A DNA stretch of 28,453 nt, from IMG/VR virus record IMGVR_UViG_3300031602_000027, positions 1 to 28,453 of that record. One strand, written 5' to 3'. How positions within the stretch are numbered: position 1 is the first letter of the stretch; every line of letters begins with the position of its first letter. A program made the translations under genes and the position numbers. Shown here piece after piece: positions 7,646 through 16,217 of the stretch. This DNA is from a virus. The notes under the pieces were generated by a model. The model saw only the letters and a program-made list of their open reading frames with translations. It made no database searches and had not been told where the DNA came from.

Positions 7646-10600
7646 ATGAGTTCAAAGTCTATTGAAATAGAAATTATAGATACTGAGTTAGAAACAGTAA
7701 CAACAGGAGGAGGAGTAACTACAACTCATTCAAATAATGTTTGGGATACTGGATTCTCAGGAAGTCAAGTTAATCAATTAAATATAGGTCAAGCAGGATG
7801 TAGTCTTACTGAAAATTATATTAGTTTTAATAGGGGAGGAGCAAATGGAACTCCTTCAAGTACAATTTGGACGCCCTGTTCTTTCGCTATTGGTACTGCC
7901 TATGGGGCTAGTGGAGGATTTTGCGGTATATTCTATAGAGACACTCCTGTACCTTTAGGCACGGGAGGAGAAATTACTTTTTATGGAACTAATAATGTGC
8001 CTCTATCTACAAATCTTGTAGAAAATGGAGATTTTAATAGTTCTAGTGGAGGTAGTGGAGGATTTGCAAGCTCTTATAATTCTTATACTACGCAAGATGC
8101 TGTAGGTTTAGCTATGACTCTAGGAAATATATCTCAACAACAATCAGGAAGTGCTAAGTGGAGGAGAGCTAGAACTGTTTGTATTGATATAGGTCTTGGT
8201 GTAAATGGAACTGCAACAAATTCTCTTCCTAACATAAATCAAAGTGCAGCAGTTTGTCAGCTTTTTCAAGGTAATTCTTTGTGCGGGACAGGTGGTGGTG
8301 CTCAGGCAAGCTCAGGAATATACCAAACAATACAAGGTCTTACTGCAGGAGTAACATATAGATTAGAAATAGACCTTGACAACGGAGATACATTGGGAAA
8401 TGGTATTTGGAAGCTTGGTACACACGCACTTGATAATGGAGTATCTATAAATGGACAAGTTTATAATAATTTAGGAGGAGATAACTCTCCTATATATGGA
8501 ACGGCAGGAGCAGGAGAATGGACACCTGTAACACAACCGACTACAGCATTTCATTTTTACCCTCAAAATACAGCCTCTCAGTATGTAGATTTTGTTTCTG
8601 TAGGAGGTAATGAAGTTTTTAGTATAGAATATAAAGGGTTTACTCCGGGATATTTTGTGCAAGGAAGTGATATTTCCTTCAATTTAATTAAAATAACTGA
8701 AGTTCCTGATGCCCCTTATAACATAAGTACTATTTATGGTATAGCTGATGTTAAAAATACTCCAACAGGAACAACTCCTCTCTTTGGTAGAGTAGATGTA
8801 GATGTAACTGCTGTTAATCTTAATGAAGATATGATTACCATTGGAGAGAGTTTGTATCCATTGCAAAATACTACAGGACTGCAGACTTTAATGACTGCTC
8901 CTGCGGGAGGTATAAGATTTTCTAATAATCCTGCTTGGAATCCTACACATCCATTAATTATTGGTACTAATAGTGCTGTTATTCAATTCAATCAAACTGA
9001 TTCAGTAGCTCCATTTACTGCTAGTGATAGATATATTGATTGTACTGTAGTTAGTGAATCAGGAGTAAATGTTATAATATCAAAGCTAGATGTTGTTTAT
9101 CAAAGTGTTAGTACTGCATCTACAACGCAAGTTATAAATGAAGATAAAAGTTTATATGGAAAATTAGAAGTTAGTAATAGTCAAGATTTTCCTCTAAACA
9201 TATCATATAATATTTCAGATGGAAAGGATTTAGAGAGTAGATTTGGAGATTATTCTCAGACTTTTAATATTCCTGCTACAGCAAAAAATAACAGTATATT
9301 AAACAATGTTTGGAAATCAACTGTAGACCAAGTAGACAAGCAAACATTTGGGGTAAAAGATTGTAGGGTGTTGGTTGATGGGCTTCCTTTCTTTGAAGGA
9401 ACTATTCAAATTAAGAGTTCTATACAGAAATCAAATCCTGAGTATTATTCTTGTACTCTTTATGGGGGTAATTTTAGTTGGATGAGTTTGCTAAAAGATA
9501 AATTTCTATGTGAGGTTTTTGGTGCTGATGAAGAGTTTTTATATAACTACCAAGAAATAGAAAACACTTGGCTAAAAAACTCTTCTAATAGTGATATTCA
9601 ATATCCTTTAATATCTTATAAAGACTTTGGTGTAGGTGGATTAGCTAACTATGTAAATACATTTGACGAAACAAAACAACCTGATTTACAGCCTTCATAC
9701 TATGTTAAAAATATGCTTAAAAGAATATTTAATGGAATAGGATACACTATTGACTCTTCTTTTATTGAAACAGACCATTTTAGTAGACTTTTAAATACTT
9801 TTCCTTTTTTATCAAATACGGCTGTAGATGATTCTATTCATTTTAGTAGTCTGCAGGAAAGGAATGATAATAGTTTTCAGTTATTTGGTAGTGATGTTGG
9901 AATGGGTAACAATAATATAGGTTGGGAAACCTGCATATTAGATGTTAGTGTTGAAGATAATTCAAACTCTTATGACAATGCAACAGGAATTTGGACTTGT
10001 CAAAGAGCAGGTCAATACTCAATAAATGCTCAAATGGGATTTTGGATTACATTAAGAGTTGGTAGTTGTGGTAATTATAGTGAGACCTGTGAATGGGGAT
10101 GGACTCCATCCGCTCCATCTGATATGTGGTCTTACGCTAGTAGAGTTAAAGTTACTTACGCTTCAGGGGGTGTTGCTTATGTAGGCACTACATCATCGGG
10201 ATGGGGTAGTCCAAATATGCTGCCATTAGATTATGCTTATGTGTTATGTGGACAAGTTTCTAATGGAAATACATCTATACCTCCGGGTAGTGTTGTTCTA
10301 TCAGTTGGAGACACAATAGAGCTTCAAGGGAAGATTGATACACAAAATATAATAGGATGCGAGCCTGATGTAGATTTATTATTCGGATATAATTCTTCTG
10401 CAGCAACAGCAGGTTCTACTAGACCTAGTATGTCAATTACATTTGATGATGCATCTATAAAATTAGGAGGGTATATCAATTATAACAATATACTTCCTTG
10501 TGGTGTTAGTCAAACAGATTACATAAAAAGTATATCTCAGTTGTTTAATCTTTATTTTACAACTGATGTTCAGTCTAAAACAGTATATATAGAGCCTTTT

Positions 10601-11554
10601 AATAAATTCTTTAAATCAAAAGAATATTCTTCAAATTGGGATATGAAAGTAGATTTATCTAAAGATATAGTAGATGATTATGATATAGGACTTAAAAGAG
10701 AACTAACAATAGGATATAAAGAAGACAACTCAGATGTTTTTCAGCAGGAACAAAACTTTAAATCTAACATATATGGAGACACAACTAAATTATTTAATTA
10801 TAATGAAAATCTAGGAGATAATTATGAGTCGGGAGAGATTAAAATTATAAATAATTTATTCTCTTCATCTACGCAGGTTTGGGACAATGATGCTCACGAT
10901 GATTCTACTGCTATAAAAGCTCCTATCTTGATTCCTAACTTATGGAATGAGGATTGTTATGCGGGAATAGGGTTAGGAAATAGCCAATGGAGACCTGCAC
11001 AGCTAATGGCTTCTTTTGTTCCTCGAATATTTTATTATTGTTGGGAAAATCCTGTAAATTACACAACGATGCCAAATGGTTTAGTTGCTAATGCAAGTGG
11101 TACTCAAACATATTGGTCTAGAGTATTTAGTAATGGAAGTCCATTTCAAAACCAAACAGTTTACCCTAGAGCTACATTTGTAGATTGGGAAGAAAGAATA
11201 CACTCAATTACTCAACGACCATCGCTATCTTTTAATGATGAATTATTTACAGCTCCCGGTCAGTTTAATGTAAATGAAGTGCCGGGATTATATACAACAT
11301 ATTATAAAAATATGATAGAGCAATTAAAGCAAGCTCCTCGTATTAGAACTGTTTATATTAATTTAAAAATTAGCGATATATTAAATTTAGACCTAAGAGA
11401 ATTAGTTTATCTTGATGAATCTTGGTGGAGAGTAAATAAAATTTCAGAATTTAGTCCTGCTAACAATGAATCAACAAAAGTTGAATTAATACAATGGTTA
11501 GAAGTTGGACATTATCCTGTATATCAGAATACTGATATTATAGATTACACTTAA
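7646..11554 (+). CDS. Tail-tip protein with CBM-like and C1q-like inserts
   Basis: This 1302-residue protein seems to have a conserved core at about 495-737 and 939-1302. The core begins with LYGKLEVSNSQDFPLNISYN (503-522) and includes SQTFNIPATAKNN (537-549), a pattern I know from tail proteins of Bacteroidota phages. Two beta domains interrupt or precede it. Residues 123-353 form a carbohydrate-binding-like module opening with LVENGDF and closing with FNLIKITEV, with IYQTIQGLTAGVTYRLEIDL inside. Residues about 760-938 resemble a C1q/TNF-like jelly roll (YDNATGIWTCQRAGQYSIN at 776-794, SVGDTIELQGKID at 886-898), and the core resumes with YINYNNILPCGVSQTDYIKS. The end is rich in aromatic residues (ESWWRVNKISEFSP). 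Likely role: tail tip or receptor-binding platform. Domain calls are by visual pattern; the reading frame is certain. Confidence 0.7.
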   Translation: MSSKSIEIEIIDTELETVTTGGGVTTTHSNNVWDTGFSGSQVNQLNIGQAGCSLTENYISFNRGGANGTPSSTIWTPCSFAIGTAYGASGGFCGIFYRDTPVPLGTGGEITFYGTNNVPLSTNLVENGDFNSSSGGSGGFASSYNSYTTQDAVGLAMTLGNISQQQSGSAKWRRARTVCIDIGLGVNGTATNSLPNINQSAAVCQLFQGNSLCGTGGGAQASSGIYQTIQGLTAGVTYRLEIDLDNGDTLGNGIWKLGTHALDNGVSINGQVYNNLGGDNSPIYGTAGAGEWTPVTQPTTAFHFYPQNTASQYVDFVSVGGNEVFSIEYKGFTPGYFVQGSDISFNLIKITEVPDAPYNISTIYGIADVKNTPTGTTPLFGRVDVDVTAVNLNEDMITIGESLYPLQNTTGLQTLMTAPAGGIRFSNNPAWNPTHPLIIGTNSAVIQFNQTDSVAPFTASDRYIDCTVVSESGVNVIISKLDVVYQSVSTASTTQVINEDKSLYGKLEVSNSQDFPLNISYNISDGKDLESRFGDYSQTFNIPATAKNNSILNNVWKSTVDQVDKQTFGVKDCRVLVDGLPFFEGTIQIKSSIQKSNPEYYSCTLYGGNFSWMSLLKDKFLCEVFGADEEFLYNYQEIENTWLKNSSNSDIQYPLISYKDFGVGGLANYVNTFDETKQPDLQPSYYVKNMLKRIFNGIGYTIDSSFIETDHFSRLLNTFPFLSNTAVDDSIHFSSLQERNDNSFQLFGSDVGMGNNNIGWETCILDVSVEDNSNSYDNATGIWTCQRAGQYSINAQMGFWITLRVGSCGNYSETCEWGWTPSAPSDMWSYASRVKVTYASGGVAYVGTTSSGWGSPNMLPLDYAYVLCGQVSNGNTSIPPGSVVLSVGDTIELQGKIDTQNIIGCEPDVDLLFGYNSSAATAGSTRPSMSITFDDASIKLGGYINYNNILPCGVSQTDYIKSISQLFNLYFTTDVQSKTVYIEPFNKFFKSKEYSSNWDMKVDLSKDIVDDYDIGLKRELTIGYKEDNSDVFQQEQNFKSNIYGDTTKLFNYNENLGDNYESGEIKIINNLFSSSTQVWDNDAHDDSTAIKAPILIPNLWNEDCYAGIGLGNSQWRPAQLMASFVPRIFYYCWENPVNYTTMPNGLVANASGTQTYWSRVFSNGSPFQNQTVYPRATFVDWEERIHSITQRPSLSFNDELFTAPGQFNVNEVPGLYTTYYKNMIEQLKQAPRIRTVYINLKISDILNLDLRELVYLDESWWRVNKISEFSPANNESTKVELIQWLEVGHYPVYQNTDIIDYT

Positions 11555-11561
11555 AATAAAT

Positions 11562-14500
11562 ATGAGAACATATAATAAAACTAAATCACACCAAAATATA
11601 CCTAGAAGGAATAGTGCGTCTGAACAAAATTGGAATCCAATTAACAGTTCTTCTATGTCTACTAGTGATACAGGAATTGTAAGTCTTTCAAAGGGTAATG
11701 TTTATTACGATACTAATCCTGAAGGTGCTGAAGAAATAGAGAATGGAAGTAATGCTGTTGCAGGAACTGATTGGAACGCTAATTCAAATTGGGATAAAAC
11801 AATAGCAGGATTTTTCAGTTGTGATGGGACTTCAAATGATGACCTAAATCAAGGAACTACTATTGCTGAAATAGGAAAGTCTTATGTTTTAAGTTTTCAA
11901 GTATTATCTATATATTCAGGTAATTTTGTTATGACTTTTGGTGGTGTTGTAGGGGATAATAGATACACTACAGGTATTTATTCTCAAATAATTACAGCTA
12001 CAAATACTGATAGAGTAAGAGTGAGACCTAATGCTTCAGGTACAGTTGGAAGTGTTACAGGCATATCAATAAAAGAAGTAACAACAGAAGAAGACTCATT
12101 ATATTCTAAAACTCTTGTTAGTGATGAGTATGGTAATCTTGTGGAACTGCTGAGGTCATCAGATATAGAAGATACTTCAGCTTTAGGTTCTTATGTTAAT
12201 AATCAAACTATCCATAACTATCCAAATGAAAGACTTGGATATGTAGATGGAAGACCTAGTAATGCTGAAAAAGACTCAAATATAAAGTTTACTTTTGAGG
12301 TAGATACTAATAGTCAGACATTAGGGAGTGAAGAAGAGGTAATATCAGACACAAACCAATTCCAATTACCTTTAGTTTCAAATGGAGCTATTAGTATGAA
12401 TGTAGATTGGGGAGATGGAACTTCAGATGTTATAACAACTTATAATCAAGCTGAAACTCTTCACACTTATGCTGCATCAGGAGTTTATACTATAAAGATT
12501 ACTAATGAGGTTAGGGGTTGGAGGTTTTCTGATTCAGGAGATAAACTTAAAATAAATGATATAAGTAATTGGGGACAGTTTACTATAACTGATACTCAAA
12601 CGTTTAAAGGCTGTTCTAATATGACTGCTACTGCTACTGACTCTCTAATTATAGGAACTACAAATCTGTATCAGACCTTTAGAAATTGTTTATTATTTAA
12701 TGGAGTTGTTAATAATTGGAATACTCGTGGAGTTGTAGATATGCAACAAGTATTCTTAGGGTGCAATAACTTCAATCAACCCATAAATAATTGGAATACA
12801 AGTTCTGTTATATATATGAATTATATGTTTGCTAATTGTGATAATTTCAATCAACCTTTAAATAATTGGAATTTAAGTTCTGCACAAAGTATGTTTGGTG
12901 TTTTTTATGCAGCCCATAAATTCAATCAGCCATTAAATAATTGGGATGTAAGTTCTGCTACTGAGATGAGTTATATGTTTTTTAGAGCTTATGAATTCAA
13001 TCAATCTTTAAATAATTGGGATGTAAGTTCTGTTACTCTTACGCTCAATATGTTTTATCAAGCTTATGACTTTAACCAACCATTAAGTTTTTGGGATACT
13101 AGTTCTTTTGTTAGAATTGAGGGTATGTTTGCTTACGCTACTAACTTCAACCAAGACTTAGGTAATTGGAATATTGAATCAGTAACAAATATGAATGACG
13201 TAATGTTAGGAGCAACACTTGGGACTTCTAACTATGATTCTTTATTAACAGGATGGTTAGGTTCTCCTACGGTAGTAGAACCTGAACTCGTAACTAATGG
13301 GGATTTTACTCAACTACCTTTAGGTACAGGTTGGACAGTAAGTTCTGAAACTACTGATAATTATGTTGTATTTGATGGCAGTACGGCAAGATTAAAGTTT
13401 TTAAATACAAGTCCTATTACTGAGTTAATAACATCGACTTATATCCTAACAGCAGGAAAGACATATGAAATAATTGTAGATATTTCAGAGAGAGTTAGTG
13501 GAGGTGTAAAAATAGATGGTGCAGGAATAACAGAAACTTTTAATACTTTAGGAATAAATACAAGGATAATTACTCCAACCGGTAATACTCCTTTAAAATT
13601 TTATAGAGCGACTGCTAATGTAGATATTACTTTTAATAGTGTATCAGTAAAAGAAATATTAAATACTGCTCCTACAGACTTAACTCCTAACTTTGGGAAT
13701 AGTGAATATAAATTCTACGGAGACGCTGAAACTGCTAGGAACGAATTAGTAAATGATTATGGTTGGACAATAACAGATGGTGGTGGTGTTCTTCCTGTAG
13801 ATGAATCATTTACATTTTCAGTAGATACTGATAGTAGTACTTTGGGGAGTGAAATGGTTGATAATTCAGATTTTAGCTTAGGAGATAATGGAGATTGGTC
13901 AAAAACCAACGCTACAATATCTAATGGACTTGCTGAAATAAATGTTATAAGGGGGGCATACGCTTCTATTTATCAAAGTTTAACATATACTTCCGGTGAA
14001 AAATATAAGTTAACCGCTACGTTAAGTGGTACTGCAGGTAAGGTAATGAGATTTCAGGATAATTCTAGTAATGTAGGGGGGTTAACTTCAGTAAATGGAG
14101 CAGTAACATTAACAGGAGCAACTCAAAATATAGAAATATTTTTTGAATCTAATAGCAATTCTCAAGGAATTAATGTAGCACGGAATTCTGCAGCAGGGGA
14201 TTGGCAATTTACCGTTACTAACGTATCAGTAAAAAAAGTATTATCAGATACAGACCAATTCCAATTACCATTAATATCATCAGGAGATATAAATATGGTA
14301 GTTCATTGGGGAGATGCTACTACAAGTAACATAACATCTTACAATCAAGCAGAAACTTTACATACCTATGCATCTGCAGGAACTTATACTATAAATATTT
14401 ATAGAGAGGTAAAAGGTTGGAAGTTTAATGAAGGAGGAGATAGGCTTAAGATGGGAGTTATAAGTAATTGGGGAGGATTTAATATAACTGAGCATTCTTC

Positions 14501-16205
14501 ATTTTTCGGATGTACTTATATGACTTGTACTGCTACTACCGCTCCTATTATTTCAACTACTAACTTACAAAATACATTTAGGAATTGTGATTTCTTTAAT
14601 GGAGTTGTTAATAATTGGGACGTTAGAAATGTTACTGATTTCTATACAATGTTTTTCAGATGTTTCGCATTTAATCAGCCTTTAAATAATTGGGATACAA
14701 GTTCTGCTACTAGGACGAGATATATGTTTTATTATTGCAATAATTTTAACCAACCCATAAATAATTGGGAGATGAAGTATGTTGAAGATATGGGTCATAT
14801 GTTCCGTAATGCTAATAATTTTGACCAAAATATAAGTCAATGGGATATTACATCAATAATAGATAACTCTACAAGTAGTATGGGTGGTTTTATGACAAAT
14901 GTAACTCTATCAACTGCTAACTATGATGAATTACTTATGCAATGGGAGGATTCAGGTTCAGTACAAGAGCCTGAACTTATAAGCAATGGAGATTTTGATG
15001 AGATAGGAGCAGAGGAGATACTTAATGGAGATTTTAGTGAGATAGGTAGTGAATTTATGCTTAATCCAAACTTTGTAACAGATACTAATTGGGGTGGCTC
15101 TTCAAGTATAAATACAGAAACTCAACAATTAGCTAAAACATCAGGAGGTTTAGCATATCAAACAACAGGCGGAATAACTGCAGGCAATTCATATAAAATA
15201 ATTGTAGATGTAGTGAGTTTAGATGGAGCTACTACACTTTGGGTAGCAGGTAGAAATTATTCATTAATAGTAGGACTACAGATAATATATGCTGTAGGAG
15301 GGAGTAGCACTTGGGGCGGGGGAAGAGTAGGAATTAATAATGGATATTCATCAGGTGTAGGTTCTGTATTTAACAGCATATCAGTAAAAGAAGTAGGGCA
15401 GTATTGGGTAGTACCTGATGGTAGTGTAGAGTTTAATAATGGTGCTATTTTTGATATTAATACTAAACTGTATCAGAGTAATATTATAGTTGTAGGAAAA
15501 CAATATAAAGTAACTTATGAGGTTACTGAAAATGTAGGAGGTATGACTTTAAGGTTTTATAATGGTGGTGCTTATTTTTATGTAGATGATAGTGTAGGTG
15601 TTCATACTGCTTATTTTATAGGCTCAGGTACTAATAATAGATTTTATACTAGTACTTTGTCAGGTACTTCATTAACATTAAAAAGCATCTCAGTAAAAGA
15701 GGTAGGGCAGGATTGGAGTATATCATCAGTTGGAGGTCAATTTTTTAATGCAAGTGGGTTAAGTTTAAATAGTAGCCAAATCGACACAAGCGGAGGAGGT
15801 ACAGTTTATTCATCCTGCTCACAGGTTAGTAGTTTTTTTGAAATAGGTAAAAGCTACAAATTAGTAATAGAGGACTTAGATATTACAAGCGGCTCAATAG
15901 AGTTAAAATTTGGGCGTTCACACAGTTCCACTCCACCAAGACCTATACTAACCGCAGCAGATAATGGAACTTATGTGAATTATTTTACAGCCGCTAATCA
16001 GAACGATGGGTTTACGATAAATAGCAATGGAGGTACAGTTGCTACTCTAAGCAGCATCTCAGTAAAAGAGGTTTTAAATTCTCCACCTACAGGAATTACT
16101 ACTAACTTTGGAGGTAGTCGATATACAGCAGAAGCTATTCCTGCTAGAGAAAGTTTAGTTAATAGTTATGGTTGGACAATAGTAGATGGAGGAGAATCTG
16201 TTTAA
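11562..16205 (+). CDS. BspA-like (DUF285) repeat adhesin with nested modules
   Basis: The largest gene, 1547 residues. In order: N-terminal attachment region (1-55); CBM-like module a (56-174, ends SIKEV); linker; PKD-like domain 1 (243-316, with VDWGDGTSD and HTYAASGVYTI); DUF285 array 1 (378-552, seven 25-residue units with FNQPLNNWDVSSATEMSYMF pattern); module b (573-699) inserted before the array cap, which resumes at FGNSEY and ends YGWTITDGG; PKD-like domain 2 (750-763 plus 894-950) interrupted by module c (764-893); DUF285 array 2 (1010-1113, four units); three nested modules (1136-1504); cap ending YGWTIVDGG. DUF285 domains are known from bacterial surface adhesins. Role inferred: receptor-binding or side tail fibre protein. 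There is no signal peptide, which fits a virion protein rather than a bacterial surface one. Confidence 0.8.
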   Translation: MRTYNKTKSHQNIPRRNSASEQNWNPINSSSMSTSDTGIVSLSKGNVYYDTNPEGAEEIENGSNAVAGTDWNANSNWDKTIAGFFSCDGTSNDDLNQGTTIAEIGKSYVLSFQVLSIYSGNFVMTFGGVVGDNRYTTGIYSQIITATNTDRVRVRPNASGTVGSVTGISIKEVTTEEDSLYSKTLVSDEYGNLVELLRSSDIEDTSALGSYVNNQTIHNYPNERLGYVDGRPSNAEKDSNIKFTFEVDTNSQTLGSEEEVISDTNQFQLPLVSNGAISMNVDWGDGTSDVITTYNQAETLHTYAASGVYTIKITNEVRGWRFSDSGDKLKINDISNWGQFTITDTQTFKGCSNMTATATDSLIIGTTNLYQTFRNCLLFNGVVNNWNTRGVVDMQQVFLGCNNFNQPINNWNTSSVIYMNYMFANCDNFNQPLNNWNLSSAQSMFGVFYAAHKFNQPLNNWDVSSATEMSYMFFRAYEFNQSLNNWDVSSVTLTLNMFYQAYDFNQPLSFWDTSSFVRIEGMFAYATNFNQDLGNWNIESVTNMNDVMLGATLGTSNYDSLLTGWLGSPTVVEPELVTNGDFTQLPLGTGWTVSSETTDNYVVFDGSTARLKFLNTSPITELITSTYILTAGKTYEIIVDISERVSGGVKIDGAGITETFNTLGINTRIITPTGNTPLKFYRATANVDITFNSVSVKEILNTAPTDLTPNFGNSEYKFYGDAETARNELVNDYGWTITDGGGVLPVDESFTFSVDTDSSTLGSEMVDNSDFSLGDNGDWSKTNATISNGLAEINVIRGAYASIYQSLTYTSGEKYKLTATLSGTAGKVMRFQDNSSNVGGLTSVNGAVTLTGATQNIEIFFESNSNSQGINVARNSAAGDWQFTVTNVSVKKVLSDTDQFQLPLISSGDINMVVHWGDATTSNITSYNQAETLHTYASAGTYTINIYREVKGWKFNEGGDRLKMGVISNWGGFNITEHSSFFGCTYMTCTATTAPIISTTNLQNTFRNCDFFNGVVNNWDVRNVTDFYTMFFRCFAFNQPLNNWDTSSATRTRYMFYYCNNFNQPINNWEMKYVEDMGHMFRNANNFDQNISQWDITSIIDNSTSSMGGFMTNVTLSTANYDELLMQWEDSGSVQEPELISNGDFDEIGAEEILNGDFSEIGSEFMLNPNFVTDTNWGGSSSINTETQQLAKTSGGLAYQTTGGITAGNSYKIIVDVVSLDGATTLWVAGRNYSLIVGLQIIYAVGGSSTWGGGRVGINNGYSSGVGSVFNSISVKEVGQYWVVPDGSVEFNNGAIFDINTKLYQSNIIVVGKQYKVTYEVTENVGGMTLRFYNGGAYFYVDDSVGVHTAYFIGSGTNNRFYTSTLSGTSLTLKSISVKEVGQDWSISSVGGQFFNASGLSLNSSQIDTSGGGTVYSSCSQVSSFFEIGKSYKLVIEDLDITSGSIELKFGRSHSSTPPRPILTAADNGTYVNYFTAANQNDGFTINSNGGTVATLSSISVKEVLNSPPTGITTNFGGSRYTAEAIPARESLVNSYGWTIVDGGESV
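12693..13217 (+). repeat. DUF285 repeat array 1, seven 75-base units
   Basis: Seven units of 25 residues (75 bases) with the pattern F-N-Q-P-(L/I)-N-N-W-(D/N)-x-S-S-x-x-x-M-x-x-M-F-x-x-(A/C). The third, fourth and fifth units are closest to each other; the sixth and seventh have drifted (FNQPLSFW, FNQDLGNW). This is the BspA-like repeat found in bacterial surface proteins, here in a phage tail protein. DNA identity between units is moderate, so recent expansion is possible for the central units only. Confidence 0.85.
13278..13658 (+). repeat. CBM-like module b inside the first DUF285 cap
   Basis: Residues 573-699 of the adhesin: a 127-residue module starting EPELVTNGDF and ending NSVSVKEIL. 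It lies between LLTGWLGSP and PTDLTPNFGNSEY. In DUF285 proteins the cap normally passes with a short linker from the N-Y-D-x-L-L-x-G-W strand to the G-N-S-x-Y segment, so this is an in-frame insertion. Internal signature ILTAGKTYEIIVDIS resembles carbohydrate-binding modules of the CBM4/9 type. The end carries TCAGTAAAAGA at 13644-13654. Confidence 0.65.
13851..14240 (+). repeat. CBM-like module c inside PKD-like domain 2
   Basis: Residues 764-893 of the adhesin, starting EMVDNSDF and ending NVSVKKV. It separates TFSVDTDSSTLGS from LSDTDQFQLPL. In PKD-like copy 1 the matching text runs on as TFEVDTNSQTLGSEEEVISD and then TNQFQLPL without any insert, so the insertion can be read directly by comparing the two copies. 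The module is 130 residues, in line with the others. Confidence 0.75.
14589..14900 (+). repeat. DUF285 repeat array 2, four units
   Basis: Residues about 1010-1113. Four 25-residue BspA-like units, beginning FFNGVVNNWDVRNVTDFYTM and followed by FNQPLNNWDTSSATRTRYMF, FNQPINNWEMKYVEDMGHMF and FDQNISQWDITS. The opening unit is almost the same as the first unit of array 1 (NGVVNNW), and each array follows a PKD-like domain, so PKD plus DUF285 plus cap was duplicated as one block. Confidence 0.8.
14985..15046 (+). repeat. 23-base direct repeat at nested module heads
   Basis: Bases 14985-15007 and 15024-15046 are near-identical 23-mers that open AATGGAGATTTT and close TGAGATAGG, differing at two adjacent positions (GA against AG). 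The period is 39 bases, 13 codons, so changes by recombination would keep the frame. They encode NGDF(D/S)EIG. Confidence 0.85.
15375..15716 (+). repeat. Repeat at nested module ends
   Basis: Bases 15375-15408 and 15684-15716 share AGCAT(A/C)TCAGTAAAAGA followed by (A/G)GTAGGGCAG and (T/G)ATTGG, encoding SISVKEVGQ(Y/D)W. A third, shorter copy starts at 16053. The core TCAGTAAAAGA occurs exactly at 13644, 15381, 15690 and 16059, and with one mismatch at 12066 and 14226, in each case at the end of a module. Confidence 0.85.
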
Positions 16206-16217
16206 TAAATAAAAAAA

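Larger units (their letters stand above)
14967..16073 (+). repeat. Three CBM-like modules nested inside each other
   Basis: Residues 1136-1504. Outer head EPELISNGDFDEIG (1136-1149), middle head AEEILNGDFSEIG (1150-1162), then a complete inner module SEFMLNPNF...SISVKEVG (1163-1279), then the middle tail QYWVVPDG...SISVKEVG (1280-1382), then the outer tail QDWSISSV...SISVKEV (1383-1504). Rejoined lengths are about 136, 116 and 117 residues, matching the uninterrupted modules a, b and c (119-130). The whole block sits inside the cap of DUF285 array 2. Confidence 0.7.

Noticed and set aside
12693-14900. CRISPR-like or non-coding tandem repeat
   Set aside because: The 75-base period is one continuous reading frame of 25-residue BspA-like units; there are no identical repeats with unique spacers.
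7646-16205. Diversity-generating retroelement target in the adhesins
   Set aside because: No reverse transcriptase gene, no A-biased variable repeat with a template copy, and no C-type lectin signature. The repeats seen are DUF285 units and module borders.
11562-16205. Bacterial surface protein carried by a host fragment
   Set aside because: DUF285 and PKD-like domains are typical of bacterial adhesins, but there is no signal peptide or anchor, and the gene lies tightly between tail genes.
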